A stretch of DNA of 64,000 nucleotides from JACKFB01 sp041389525 (GTDB lineage: Bacteria; Myxococcota_A; UBA9042; PHBI01; JACKFB01), in assembly GCA_041389525.1 (NCBI GenBank), contig JAWKRR010000010.1, forward strand, positions 1 to 64,000, given 5' to 3'. The position numbers were made by a program, and so were the translations under genes. Of this stretch, positions 42,668 through 51,504 are shown in pieces (within the stretch, counting starts at the first letter, position 1; each line of letters begins with the position of its first letter). Below the pieces are notes generated by a model. The model saw only the letters and a list, made by a program, of their open reading frames with translations. It was not told where the DNA came from and did not search any database.

Positions 42668-44392
42668 GTGGTCGCGCGAAACCCTCGGTTGACACCGCCT
42701 CGGCGCCCGTTCTACACCGCCCCGCGGACCCGTCGCCGCCCTCGCCAGGAGCCCGACATCTCTGCCACCCGGCTCGCCATCTCGCACGTGATCCTCGCCC
42801 TGCTGGCCCTCTGCGCCTTCGCGGGTGGGACGCTGGCCGGCTGCGCGGGCGGTTGTGACGGCCAGGGGGGCGACGCGCTCAGCGTGGTCCCCGCAGACAG
42901 CCGCGCCGTCGTCGTGTTCGAGCGGATCGAGCCGCTGCGCCAACGGCTGGTGGCGTTCTTGGCCGGCGTCGAGGGCGCCAGCGGGCTGGTCGAGCTCGTC
43001 GACGCCCGCTTCGGCGTGGACCTCTCGACGGCTGACGGCCTGCGCCAAGTAGGCCTCGATCCCGACGGCGGGCTGGTGTTTTTCGAGCGCGAGGGCGCGG
43101 TGGCCCTCGCCGCGTCGGTGGTCAGCGCCACGCGGTTCGCCGATCTGGTCGCCAACCGCGCGGAGAAAGCGGCGGGAGCCAGCGTGCGCCGCGTCGAGGA
43201 CGCCGCAGGACTCGCGGGGATCGCGGACGGCCCTCCAGCGGGCGTCGCGAAGGACGCGGGCCCGGCTTGGCGCCTGGCCTTCGGGGCCGCACGCGACGGG
43301 ATCGGTCTGGTCGTCATCACCGACGGCGAGTCCGACACCGAGAGCGCGTGGCGAGCCATCGCGGCCGGCAGCGGCGACTTCGCGGTTAGCGCCCCGGCCG
43401 CGACCGCGAAGGGCGCGTTGGCCGACGGCGCCGGCGCGTACGCTGTCGTGCGCGGCGCCCCACCCATCCCCGACGGGCTCGGCACCGCGGGCGCCTTCGT
43501 GAAGCCCGTGCTCTCGAAGCTCTCCCTGTGGACTGGCGCGTTGACGCTGACCGACGATCGGCTGAGCCTGCGCGTCCACGGCGCCTGGGAGGGGGAGGGC
43601 GAGCTCCCGGCCGGCTGGCTTGTGGCCCCGGACTCGCCCTTGCCGCTCGCCGACATCTTCCCCAAGGCCTTGACCGCCTTCGCGCGGGTCCGCTTCGACG
43701 CCGGTCGGGTCCGCGGCCTCCCCGGCTTCCTGCGAAACGCCGTGATCCCGTCGGTGTTTCCGGGGGCTGTGGGCGCGCGCCTGCCGACCCCGCCGGAGCT
43801 CCTGGACCTGGCCACCGGCGAGCTTGCCGTGGCCGTGCTGGGGCTCGATCCCGACACCTCGGTCGAGCAGATGGTGCAGGCCGCGCGTCGCCCCGAGACC
43901 TTCTTGCAGCAGCTTCACTCGGCGGCCGGACTCCGCGTCCGCGACCCGGCGGCGGCGAAGGCGCTGCTCGACCGCGCCGCCGAGGGCTTGCGCGAGGACG
44001 GCTTCGCGGTCGATCCCATCGCTCGCGCCGGCTTCGCGGGCTACGGCGTGCGACGCGACAAGCCCGCCCGCGAGGTGTGGAGCCTGCTGCTGAAGGGGGA
44101 CGCGCTGGTGATGCTCTCGGGCGAGGGGGAGGCCGAGCGCTTCCTCGACGTCGCCGACGGCCGCGGGGTCAACGTCGCCACGGCCGCCGCCGAGACGCTT
44201 GGCCCGCAGCTGCTCGCCGCCGACGGCCCCAGCGTGGGGCTGCTGACCACCTTCCCTCGGGTGACGCGCGAGCTGGCCGACAAGGGGCTGCCACCGTACT
44301 TCCTGAAGCTTATCAACGACATCCGCGCGCTGGGGATCTCGCTTGGCGTGCGCGGCGACGGCGTGGATCTCGGGCTGGAGGTCACGCTGTGA
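42668..44392 (+). CDS. Lipoprotein of an ABC operon (DUF3352-like)
   Basis: 574 residues from GTG 42668, with AGGGG six bases upstream. A long basic N-region precedes the signal VILALLALCAFAGGTLAGC (lipobox LAGC). The mature part begins CAGGCDGQGGDALSVVPADSRAVVVFERIEPL and contains repeated (beta-alpha) segments (GLVFFEREGAVALAASVVSATRFADLV, LGPQLLAADGPSVGLLTTFPRVTRELADKG). This resembles the loosely related DUF3352-type periplasmic proteins. The stop overlaps the GTG of the ABC ATPase (44389-44392), so the three genes form one operon and this is likely its extracytoplasmic component. Confidence 0.65.
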   Translation: MVARNPRLTPPRRPFYTAPRTRRRPRQEPDISATRLAISHVILALLALCAFAGGTLAGCAGGCDGQGGDALSVVPADSRAVVVFERIEPLRQRLVAFLAGVEGASGLVELVDARFGVDLSTADGLRQVGLDPDGGLVFFEREGAVALAASVVSATRFADLVANRAEKAAGASVRRVEDAAGLAGIADGPPAGVAKDAGPAWRLAFGAARDGIGLVVITDGESDTESAWRAIAAGSGDFAVSAPAATAKGALADGAGAYAVVRGAPPIPDGLGTAGAFVKPVLSKLSLWTGALTLTDDRLSLRVHGAWEGEGELPAGWLVAPDSPLPLADIFPKALTAFARVRFDAGRVRGLPGFLRNAVIPSVFPGAVGARLPTPPELLDLATGELAVAVLGLDPDTSVEQMVQAARRPETFLQQLHSAAGLRVRDPAAAKALLDRAAEGLREDGFAVDPIARAGFAGYGVRRDKPAREVWSLLLKGDALVMLSGEGEAERFLDVADGRGVNVATAAAETLGPQLLAADGPSVGLLTTFPRVTRELADKGLPPYFLKLINDIRALGISLGVRGDGVDLGLEVTL

Positions 44393-45099
44393 TTCGCATC
44401 ACGGGCCTCCACAAGCACTACCGAGACGACGGCGCCGACAATCACGTGCTGCGCGGCGTGGACGTCACGGTCGAGGCCGGCGAGCTGGTCGCGCTGATGG
44501 GTCAGTCGGGCAGCGGGAAGTCGACGCTGCTGAACATCGTCGGCGCCCTCGACGGCGACTACGAAGGCGAGGTCATCGTCGGCGGGAAGGCGCTGCGGGG
44601 CCTCAGCGACAAGGCGCGGAGCCGCTTCCGAAATCGCACGGTCTCCTTTGTGTTTCAGCAGTTTCATCTGCTGCCGCACCTGTCCGTGGCGGACAACGTG
44701 GCGCTGCCGGCGTGGTTTGACCGCGACCAGCGCGGGGCCGACCAGCGCGCGCGGGCCGTGACGCTGCTCGAGCGGGTGGGTCTTGGCGCCAAGATAGAAG
44801 CCAGCCCGAGATTGCTCTCCGGTGGTGAGAAGCAGCGGGTGGCCATCGCGCGCGCGCTCTTCAACCGCCCGGCGCTGCTGCTCGCCGACGAGCCGACCGG
44901 GGCGCTGGACAGCGAGAGCGGCCGGCTGGTGCTGGAGCTCTTCCGCGAGACCAACCGCGCCGACGGGCTGACCATCGTCATCGTCACCCACGACCCCGAG
45001 GTGGCGCGCAGCTGCGACCGCATCATTCATATACGCGACGGGATCATCGTCGGGGATGCCGGCGCCGCGGCCCCGAGCGCGGGCGGGGAGGGCGACTGA
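44389..45099 (+). CDS. ABC transporter ATP-binding protein (MacB/LolD type)
   Basis: 236 residues from GTG 44389 (GTGA overlap with the lipoprotein). Walker A GQSGSGKST, Q-loop VFQQFHLLPHLSV, signature LLSGGEKQRVAIARAL, Walker B LLLADEPTGALD, H-loop IVTHDPEV. The sequence is of the MacB/LolD family, which energises periplasmic mechanotransmission rather than direct transport. It pairs with the permease that starts in the overlap TGATG at 45097-45101. Cytoplasmic, membrane-associated. Confidence 0.93.
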   Translation: MIRITGLHKHYRDDGADNHVLRGVDVTVEAGELVALMGQSGSGKSTLLNIVGALDGDYEGEVIVGGKALRGLSDKARSRFRNRTVSFVFQQFHLLPHLSVADNVALPAWFDRDQRGADQRARAVTLLERVGLGAKIEASPRLLSGGEKQRVAIARALFNRPALLLADEPTGALDSESGRLVLELFRETNRADGLTIVIVTHDPEVARSCDRIIHIRDGIIVGDAGAAAPSAGGEGD

Positions 45100-46949
45100 T
45101 GGAACTTCGCCGCGTCCTCTCCGTCGTCTGGGGCAACATCCGCCGCAATAAGCGCGCGTTCATCCTGTCGAGCGTCGGGATCATCGTCGGCGTGGCCACG
45201 CTGACCTTTTTCGTCGCGCTGGGGATGGGCATCCAGGCGGGCGTGCTCAACCGCATCTACCCGGTCAACCAGGTGGAGGTCGAGCCCGCGACCGTGGGCG
45301 TGGTCGGGCTGCGCGAGGCGGTGGTGGATTCGGCGCTGCTGGGGCCGCGGATGGTCGACACGCTGCGCGCGCTGCCGGACGTCACCGCGGTCTACCCGAA
45401 GATGCGCTCGCGGCTGCAGGCGCGGCTGTGGGGCGGCAAGACCATGTTCGGCTACAACATGCGGACGGAGGCCTTCTTCGACGGGTTGGCGCCTGAACTT
45501 CTGGCCGAAGAGCTGCAGCGCACCGAGCGGGTCGAGGAGAAGAGACGGCGGGCGGAGCTGCGAAAGCGCGGCGCGTGCAAGAAGGACGAGGAGTGTCCGC
45601 TGGCGCAGGAGTGCGGGGCGGACGGGCTGTGCGGGCGCATCGAGTATTGGCGCCGGTTTTCCGCGCCGGACCTGACGCTGCCCTGCGAGGTCGAGGGAGC
45701 GGAGGACCAATGCCCCGAAGGCGAGAAGTGCCTCGCGGGGCTGTGCCAGGTGCCCTGCGCCGACGACGCGACCTGCGCTGACGGGGGCGTGTGCGCGGCC
45801 TCGCCCGGATGCGTGGGCGACACCTGCGCGAACGTGTGTCTGCCGGCGTGCAAGACCGACGCGGACTGCTCGGTGGCCAGCACGTGCAACGCCATGCCCG
45901 CGGGTGGGACCGCCTGCGTTCGGCTCGCGTGCACCGTCGGGCAGAAGGACCGGCAGTACTCAGACAGCCCGCGCGACCTGAGCGGGACGGTGACCGGCCG
46001 CTGCGCGAACGGCGTCGAGTACGGCAGCCCGACCTGCGAGCCCTTGGCCTGCCCGGAGCACACGTACTGCGCGGTGCGCGACACCACCGTGGCGGAGGGG
46101 CACTGCGAGGCGCCGCTGCCCGTGCTGCTCAACCCCTTCCTCATCGAGGTGTTCAACTCGTCCGTCGCCAGCTCCCTGGGTCTTCAGCCCCTCGACGGGG
46201 TCGAGGCCATCGTGGGCATCACGTTTCGCATGCACTTCGGTGGCAGCTACTTCACGGGCGACCTGGCCAAGAACGTGCAGGCCGTGAAGCTGGCGCAGGT
46301 CGTGGGCTTCTCGCAGAAGGCCCTCGAGTTCGGCGTCACCCTGCCCATCGACAGCGTCCGCGCGCTGAACACGCGCTACAAGGGCCGCGACTCGGCGCGC
46401 ACCTTCGACACCTTCATCTTGGAGACCGAGGGGAACGAGGACGTCAGCGCGCTCATCGGTGAGCTCGAGGAGCGCGGCCTCGCCCTGTCGAGCCGCAGTC
46501 AGGACGCGCGAAAGGCGGCCGACCTGCTCTTTATCCTGACGGTCATCTTCAGCTTCATCAGCGTCGTGATCATGGGGGTGGCCGCGGTGAACATCACGCA
46601 CACCTTCTTGACGATCATCACCGAGCGCCGCTTCGAGATCGGCATCATGCGCGCCATCGGGGCCACCCGGGCGGATGTGCGGCGGATTATCCTCGTCGAG
46701 GCCGCCCTCATCGGCGTGTTCGGCGCCGTCCTCGGAACCCTGACCAGCTTCGGCTTCTCCCGCGCCGTCAACGCCGCCGCGGCCCGCTATCTCCAGGGGA
46801 TCCCGTTCAAACCTGACGACTTCTTCCACTACGATTGGCGCGTGATGGTCGGCGCGCTGCTCTTCGCGCTGGTCTTCTGCCTGCTGGGCGCGTTTGTCCC
46901 CGCCCAGCGCGCGGCCAGCCTCGACCCCGCGCGCGTGCTCGTCTCCTAA
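45099..46949 (+). CDS. FtsX-family ABC permease with a Cys-rich periplasmic insert
   Basis: 616 residues. TM1 at ~residues 25-45 (FILSSVGIIVGVATLTFFVALG) is followed by the periplasmic domain and three C-terminal TMs (ILTVIFSFISVVIMGVAAVN, ALIGVFGAVLGTLTSFGFSR, MVGALLFALVFCLLGAFV), with ITERRFEIGIMRAIGATRADVRRI on the cytoplasmic side, the MacB/FtsX layout. A ~190-residue insert (about 150-345) holds many Cys in EGF- or von-Willebrand-like spacing (CKKDEECPLAQECGADGLCG, CADDATCADGGVCAASPGC, CKTDADCSVASTC). Such motifs are usual in myxobacterial surface lipoproteins but unusual inside a permease. With the ATPase and lipoprotein it likely forms a periplasm-facing export or signalling complex. 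Confidence 0.85.
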   Translation: MELRRVLSVVWGNIRRNKRAFILSSVGIIVGVATLTFFVALGMGIQAGVLNRIYPVNQVEVEPATVGVVGLREAVVDSALLGPRMVDTLRALPDVTAVYPKMRSRLQARLWGGKTMFGYNMRTEAFFDGLAPELLAEELQRTERVEEKRRRAELRKRGACKKDEECPLAQECGADGLCGRIEYWRRFSAPDLTLPCEVEGAEDQCPEGEKCLAGLCQVPCADDATCADGGVCAASPGCVGDTCANVCLPACKTDADCSVASTCNAMPAGGTACVRLACTVGQKDRQYSDSPRDLSGTVTGRCANGVEYGSPTCEPLACPEHTYCAVRDTTVAEGHCEAPLPVLLNPFLIEVFNSSVASSLGLQPLDGVEAIVGITFRMHFGGSYFTGDLAKNVQAVKLAQVVGFSQKALEFGVTLPIDSVRALNTRYKGRDSARTFDTFILETEGNEDVSALIGELEERGLALSSRSQDARKAADLLFILTVIFSFISVVIMGVAAVNITHTFLTIITERRFEIGIMRAIGATRADVRRIILVEAALIGVFGAVLGTLTSFGFSRAVNAAAARYLQGIPFKPDDFFHYDWRVMVGALLFALVFCLLGAFVPAQRAASLDPARVLVS

Positions 46950-46996
46950 GACGGCGTTGAACAGTTCTCCGGTCGCCTCGCTGGCTCGCATCCTTT

Positions 46997-47057
46997 CAGG
47001 GGTCTACGCGCGTCGGCCGCTTGCGCCGGGCAAGCGCCCTCCGCGCGTAAACCCCTG
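46997..47057 (+). terminator. Nested 61-base hairpin downstream of the ABC operon
   Basis: CAGGGGTCTACGCGCG (46997-47012) pairs with CGCGCGTAAACCCCTG (47042-47057) at 15 of 16 positions, and inside it GCTTGC (47019-47024) pairs perfectly with GCAAGC (47030-47035) around GCCGG. It begins 48 bases after the permease stop and no T-tract follows. It could be a terminator, a decay barrier, or a structured RNA. Confidence 0.5.
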
Positions 47058-47176
47058 AGCAGACGTCGCTGGCGCGATACTCGGTCCGAATCCCTCCACA
47101 CCCTCGAAGCGGCCAGCGGCGCCTTGACCGCGCTTTGAGCGAGGGGCTACGGTCGGCCCCGACGGGAGGGGCGCCC

Positions 47177-48004
47177 ATGGCGGGGGTTGTTCAGGACGCG
47201 GCGTATCGCAGTGAGAACCTCCTCCACGGCGAGCTCCGTCACGAGTACGGCGCGCACGTGCACCTGCTCTCGGACCCGTACCACTTGGCGCTGCTGGCTC
47301 GCCTGAGCGCGCAGCACACCTACCAGCCCACCGTGAACCACCTGGTCACCACGCTGTACCGCGATCTGATCGCCGCCGTGGTCGCCCGCGAGCTGCCCAC
47401 CGCGCCCATCGAGACGCCGACCCGCATGGTCGAGCACACGCCCGCTGGCGTCTTTCGCGGCGAGGTCATCGACTCGCGCACCCAGGTCGTCTGCGTCGAC
47501 ATCGCGCGAGCTGGCATGCTGCCCGCGCAGGTCTGCTTCGACGCCCTCAACCACGTGCTGGACCCGGTCGGCGTGCGCCAAGACCACCTCGTGATGAACC
47601 GCGTCACCGACGACGCCGGGCACGTGGTCGGGGCCCGCATCTTCGGCGAGAAGACTGGCGGAGACGTCGAGGGGCGCTTCCTGCTCTTCCCAGACCCCAT
47701 GGGCGCGACGGGCACCTCGGTCATCAAAGCGATCCGCTACTACCGGGAGCACGCGGGCGGCAACCCGCGGCGCATCATTACTATGAACCTGATCGTCACC
47801 CCCGAGTTCGTCCGCAACCTGTCGACGACATGCCCGGAGGTCACGATCTACGCGTTTCGGCTCGACCGCGGCCTCAGCCCCGGCGAGGTCCTGGAGTCGA
47901 TTCCGGGGACCCACGGCGAGCGCGAGCGCGGACTCGACGACAGCCAATACATCGTCCCAGGCGCGGGTGGTCTGGGCGAGGTCATCAACAACGTCTTCGT
48001 ATAG
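47177..48004 (+). CDS. upp: Uracil phosphoribosyltransferase-like protein
   Basis: 275 residues from ATG 47177, preceded by GGGAGGG. The PRPP loop LFPDPMGATGTSVIKAIRYY (family consensus LDPMLATGGSA), the UPRT flexible-loop region VVCVDIARAGMLP, and a C-terminal segment QYIVPGAGGLGEVINN, equivalent to the YILPGLGDAGDR uracil-binding tail, are present. It is about 60 residues longer than the usual UPRT, with an N-terminal extension (SENLLHGELRHEYGAHVHLLSDPYHL), so a divergent type. It salvages uracil to UMP with PRPP. An operon with hpt (14-base gap) groups pyrimidine and purine salvage. Confidence 0.8.
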   Translation: MAGVVQDAAYRSENLLHGELRHEYGAHVHLLSDPYHLALLARLSAQHTYQPTVNHLVTTLYRDLIAAVVARELPTAPIETPTRMVEHTPAGVFRGEVIDSRTQVVCVDIARAGMLPAQVCFDALNHVLDPVGVRQDHLVMNRVTDDAGHVVGARIFGEKTGGDVEGRFLLFPDPMGATGTSVIKAIRYYREHAGGNPRRIITMNLIVTPEFVRNLSTTCPEVTIYAFRLDRGLSPGEVLESIPGTHGERERGLDDSQYIVPGAGGLGEVINNVFV

Positions 48005-48018
48005 GGAGGGGAGAGCTC

Positions 48019-48549
48019 ATGGTCGGTGAGGGGCAGAAGATTGAGGTTCTCATCTCGGCGGAGGCGCTGGCTGAGCGTGTTGCTGAACTCGGCCGCGAGC
48101 TGACCCGCGATTACGCAGGCAAGGACCTCGCGATCGTGGCCGTCCTCAAAGGTTCTTTCGTGTTCTTGGCCGATCTGGTCCGCGCCATCGACATCGACTG
48201 CACGGTCGACTTCCTCGCCACGTCGAGCTACGGCAACGAGACCGAATCAAGCGGTATCGTCAGGCTCGCCCTCGATCTGACGGCGCCCATCGAGGGACGC
48301 GATGTGCTCCTCGTCGAGGACATTATCGATACGGGCCTCACGATGAAGTACCTGCTCGAGAACCTGAGCACGCGGCACCCGGCGAGCCTCCGCATCTGCA
48401 CGCTGCTCCACAAGCCCGCGCGCAATGAGATCGAGATCCCCATCGACTACAAGGGCTTCACCATCGACGACCGATTCGTCATCGGGTACGGCCTCGACTA
48501 CTGCCAGAAGCTGCGGAATCTCCCCTACATCGGCCACAAGGTCGGCTAG
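48019..48549 (+). CDS. hpt: Hypoxanthine (guanine) phosphoribosyltransferase
   Basis: 176 residues from ATG 48019 with GGGAGGG in front. Motifs of type I phosphoribosyltransferases: LAIVAVLKGSFVFLADLVR, DFLATSSYGNETESSGIVRL (flexible loop with SYG), DVLLVEDIIDTGLTMKYLLENL (PRPP loop with the VEDIIDTG acids) and FVIGYGLDYCQKLRNLPYIGH (base-binding region). It forms IMP or GMP from hypoxanthine or guanine and PRPP. It follows upp by 14 bases. Confidence 0.95.
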   Translation: MVGEGQKIEVLISAEALAERVAELGRELTRDYAGKDLAIVAVLKGSFVFLADLVRAIDIDCTVDFLATSSYGNETESSGIVRLALDLTAPIEGRDVLLVEDIIDTGLTMKYLLENLSTRHPASLRICTLLHKPARNEIEIPIDYKGFTIDDRFVIGYGLDYCQKLRNLPYIGHKVG

Positions 48550-48610
48550 CCTGCGCTCCCCCCGAGTCCCTCGCGCGAGATCCGGACACCACCGACTCAG
48601 GTAGGCGACG

Positions 48611-49276
48611 TTGGAGATCTGCTTTCACGGCCACGCCTGTGTGTCGCTGCGGAGCGCCTCGGGGCGCACGGTGGTGATGGACCCGTACCGGCCCGGCGCC
48701 TTCGGTGGTCGCTTGGCCCATGGCCCGGTCCGGGTCGCCGCCGACGTGGTCACGGTGAGTCATCACCACGTCGACCACGCCCACGTCACCGCGGACTTGG
48801 CCTGCGCGCAGGGCGCTCTCCCCCCCGTGGTCGACCACAGCGCCGAGGTCGCCGGCATCGCGTTCCACTCGCGGTTCACCTACCACGACCGCTGCCACGG
48901 CACGCGGATGGGGATGAACGCGATGATCTCCTTCGAGTTTGACGGCCTGCGCGTCGCGCATCTGGGCGATATCGGCTGCCCGCTCACCCCGGAGGACGTC
49001 CAGGCCATCGGAGCGGTGGACCTCCTCGTGATGCCCGTCGGCGGCATCTACACCCTGGGGCCGGAGGACGCGCCAGGCCTCCTCGCCGCGCTCTCCCCCA
49101 AGCTGGCGCTGCCGGTGCACTACGACAACGCGCGCTGCCACCTCGGCATGGCGCCCATCGACGCGCTGCTGCCGCACTTGGAGCGCCCCCCGATTCGCAC
49201 CGGCGCTCACACGTGGGACAGCGGTCAGGGATTCGGGGCTGCGGGCGGTGTCATGATCCTCGAGCCCGCCTGCTGA
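48611..49276 (+). CDS. UlaG-type metallo-beta-lactamase-fold hydrolase
   Basis: 221 residues from TTG 48611 (a weak start; no better one seen). MBL-fold signatures: ICFHGHACVSLRS, VVTVSHHHVDHAHVT (HxHxDH zinc site), FEFDGLRVAHLGDIGC (Asp), LALPVHYDNARCHLG (His). UlaG-like proteins hydrolyse lactones or phosphoesters; this one lacks clues to a specific substrate. Cytoplasmic. Downstream of the salvage genes but with a 60-base gap, so co-transcription is uncertain. Confidence 0.8.
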   Translation: MEICFHGHACVSLRSASGRTVVMDPYRPGAFGGRLAHGPVRVAADVVTVSHHHVDHAHVTADLACAQGALPPVVDHSAEVAGIAFHSRFTYHDRCHGTRMGMNAMISFEFDGLRVAHLGDIGCPLTPEDVQAIGAVDLLVMPVGGIYTLGPEDAPGLLAALSPKLALPVHYDNARCHLGMAPIDALLPHLERPPIRTGAHTWDSGQGFGAAGGVMILEPAC

Positions 49277-49287
49277 CGCCACGCTCG

Positions 49288-50562
49288 CTAGAAGCTCAGG
49301 ACCACGGAGCCCGTCGTCGCGGGTGCCGGCTCGCTCTTGTCAGACTTCGAGAGTACGACCGCCGCGGTCACACCACCGGCGACCACCGCGCCGATAATCG
49401 TCCAAAACCACCACTTTCGAACGAGGCGATCTTTCTTCGCCCGCTTGGTGGGATCGTCGACCTCGCCGCCGAGCGCCACGGCCCACTGGATATCCGAAAC
49501 TCGCGCTACCATCGGCGCGATCGCTTCGCGAAGTCCGCGGGAAGTGGGGTCAACAGTCCCCGCCTCTTTTCGTAGCAATTTCTGACTCTGCGTATCGAAA
49601 AGAAACAGCTCGACCTGCGTATCGCTGCCTTTTCCGCGCGTGCGCACCACAAGGGCGACCTCGCTCAGAAACAGCGAGCCGGCCTGTTTCACGCCATCGC
49701 CGCCTTGCGGGTGGTCGCTCTCGAGCGCGTCGACTTCGCCTCGCAGCTTCCCGACGACGTCGTCGTAAATGAGCTTCCGGCGCGCGGGCTCCAGCTGAAC
49801 GCTGGCCTGCTCGAAGGCCTCGGCGTTGGCCGTCGCGGTCGCCGTCACCGGGGCATACCCAGCCTTGTAGAGCGCGATGATGTGCGTGCCGGCGGTGAGC
49901 CCTGCGGCGGGGCAGGGTGTCACACCGACGAAGCGGCCGTCCACCCAGGCCTCAGCCGCGGCGGGCGTGCTGGAGATCTGGATGGCCCCGCGCGGCGCCG
50001 CCTTGCTCTCCTCGCGGGCGGCGGCGAGCATCGCGAGCTCGGCCGGCTCCAGCGGGATGCTCGCGGTCTCGGCGCCAAAGACCGCGGCCTGAAGAAAGGT
50101 CGCCCGCGCGGAGCTCTTCGCGCCGCTCCGAAGCTGCACCGCCCCCAACTCCACGAGCAATTGGCGGAACTCATCGGTGTCGCGGAGGTGCGCGAAGCTT
50201 CGCGACATCAGCCCTAGCGCGGACTGAAGCTGCTCGGCCGCGTCGTCGGTCTGGCCCTCTGCCAGCGCGGCCAGGCCCGCGGTACGGAAGGCCTGCGCGC
50301 TCTTGATGTTGGTGGCGTTGTCGCCCTCGCTGCCCGCGTTCAGCGTCGCGTGAATGTCCTGAACCGCGAAGTCCGGGTTGCTCGAGAGCGCGCGCTCCAC
50401 TTCGCGCGCCACCTTGGCGCCGCCCGCGCTGCTCTCCGAGATGTCGATGATGGCGGCACGCCGCACACCCACCTCGTCGGCGCGCGCGGCGGTCGACGTG
50501 AGTGCGAGAGCAGCCAGCAACAACCAGCCGGTGGACCTCGATGCGAAACAATGGGCCGCCAT
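49288..50562 (-). CDS. PEGA-domain periplasmic protein
   Basis: 424 residues from ATG at 50562 with AGGAG about 9 bases upstream. Signal peptide STGWLLLAALALTSTAARA. The N-terminal half is helical and TPR-like (AQAFRTAGLAALAEGQTDDAAEQLQSALGLMSRSF, LLVELGAVQLRSGAKSSARATFLQAAVFGAE). A PEGA domain follows (GAIQISSTPAAAEAWVDGRFVGVTPCPAAGLTAGTHIIALYKAGY). A C-terminal TM (FWTIIGAVVAGGVTAAVVLS) ends in a short TGSVVLSF tail, so it is anchored in the inner membrane. Similar multi-domain PEGA proteins in myxobacteria sit in cell-envelope sensing roles; its partner is unknown. Confidence 0.75.
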   Translation of the reverse strand: MAAHCFASRSTGWLLLAALALTSTAARADEVGVRRAAIIDISESSAGGAKVAREVERALSSNPDFAVQDIHATLNAGSEGDNATNIKSAQAFRTAGLAALAEGQTDDAAEQLQSALGLMSRSFAHLRDTDEFRQLLVELGAVQLRSGAKSSARATFLQAAVFGAETASIPLEPAELAMLAAAREESKAAPRGAIQISSTPAAAEAWVDGRFVGVTPCPAAGLTAGTHIIALYKAGYAPVTATATANAEAFEQASVQLEPARRKLIYDDVVGKLRGEVDALESDHPQGGDGVKQAGSLFLSEVALVVRTRGKGSDTQVELFLFDTQSQKLLRKEAGTVDPTSRGLREAIAPMVARVSDIQWAVALGGEVDDPTKRAKKDRLVRKWWFWTIIGAVVAGGVTAAVVLSKSDKSEPAPATTGSVVLSF

Positions 50563-50756
50563 GGGCACGCGCTCCTGGGGGGACGAAAGGCGCGGCGACA
50601 TCCGCTCGCCAGCCGCGGAAGTGTAGCAGCGGTGCCCAGGCTTGGCGACTTGCGTAACGGGCGCACGCGGTCTCCTGTTGGCTAGACTCAACGGTTGGGT
50701 TATGTTGGCGTGGCCTCGTCCCCGTTACACCGACGCTAGACGAGTGCAGGACGCCG

Positions 50757-51323
50757 ATGTCACTAGCCACACCGGACGGAGACCCGCGTCTCGTCAACCA
50801 CCACGGCGTAGCGCCGCAGGTGGCGCGGGACGTGTTCGTCGCGGACACCGCCCGGATCATCGGTGACGTCCAAATCGGGGCGGGCAGCAGCGTCTGGTTT
50901 GGGACGGTAGTGCGCGGTGACGTGTTTCATATTCGAATCGGCAAGCGCGTGAATATCCAAGACCTCAGCGTGCTGCACGTGACCACGGGTCGCCACGCCA
51001 CGCTCGTCGCGGACGACGTCACCATCGGCCACCGCGCCATCCTCCACGGGTGCGTGGTGGAGGCGCGTTGTTTGATCGGCATGTCGGCCGTCGTTATGGA
51101 CGGCGCGGTAATCGGTGAGGAATCGATGATCGGGGCGGGCGCGCTGGTGACTCCAGGCACCATTATCCCCCCTCGAAGCTTGGCGATCGGTTCACCCGCG
51201 CGTGTCAAACGCGCCCTGAACGCTGAAGAACTGCGCTTCCTTTCGGAAAGTGCCACTCACTATCAAAGCATCGCGAAGTCGTATCGAGACGACGGCGTAG
51301 GCGTGCTCGGGGGCGACAGGTGA
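50757..51323 (+). CDS. Gamma-carbonic-anhydrase-like left-handed beta-helix protein
   Basis: 188 residues. Hexapeptide turns repeat through the protein (FVADTARIIGDVQIGAGSSVWFGTVVRGD, VNIQDLSVLHVTTGRHATLVADDVTIGHRAILHGCVV, IGMSAVVMDGAVIGEESMIGAGALVTPGTIIPP). The metal-site His residues of gamma-CA (HVTTGRH and GHRAILHGC) are present, and the acidic RGDV loop fits the family. The end is SPARVKRALNAEELRFLSESATHY. It may be a carbonic anhydrase or a non-catalytic YrdA-like protein. Confidence 0.88.
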   Translation: MSLATPDGDPRLVNHHGVAPQVARDVFVADTARIIGDVQIGAGSSVWFGTVVRGDVFHIRIGKRVNIQDLSVLHVTTGRHATLVADDVTIGHRAILHGCVVEARCLIGMSAVVMDGAVIGEESMIGAGALVTPGTIIPPRSLAIGSPARVKRALNAEELRFLSESATHYQSIAKSYRDDGVGVLGGDR

Positions 51324-51504
51324 GCGCGCGTCCCTCACAGTGCCGCCGCCGAGATCGCGGCGGTCTCGCCGCGAGAAGCGCCCATTCTCGGCGTGATTCG
51401 CTCCACGCGCGTTGCGCTGACATCGCGCCGCAGATGTGGCGTGCGGATGCCCGACCCGACGCTTGGCCGAGCGATGAGAGCGCTCGGCCGGCGGGGGAGT
51501 GCTG

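Noticed and set aside
42545..43918. Upstream extension of the Cys/Met gamma-lyase frame to 43918
   Set aside because: It runs antisense through the ABC lipoprotein gene, and the family start is well placed at GTG 42544.
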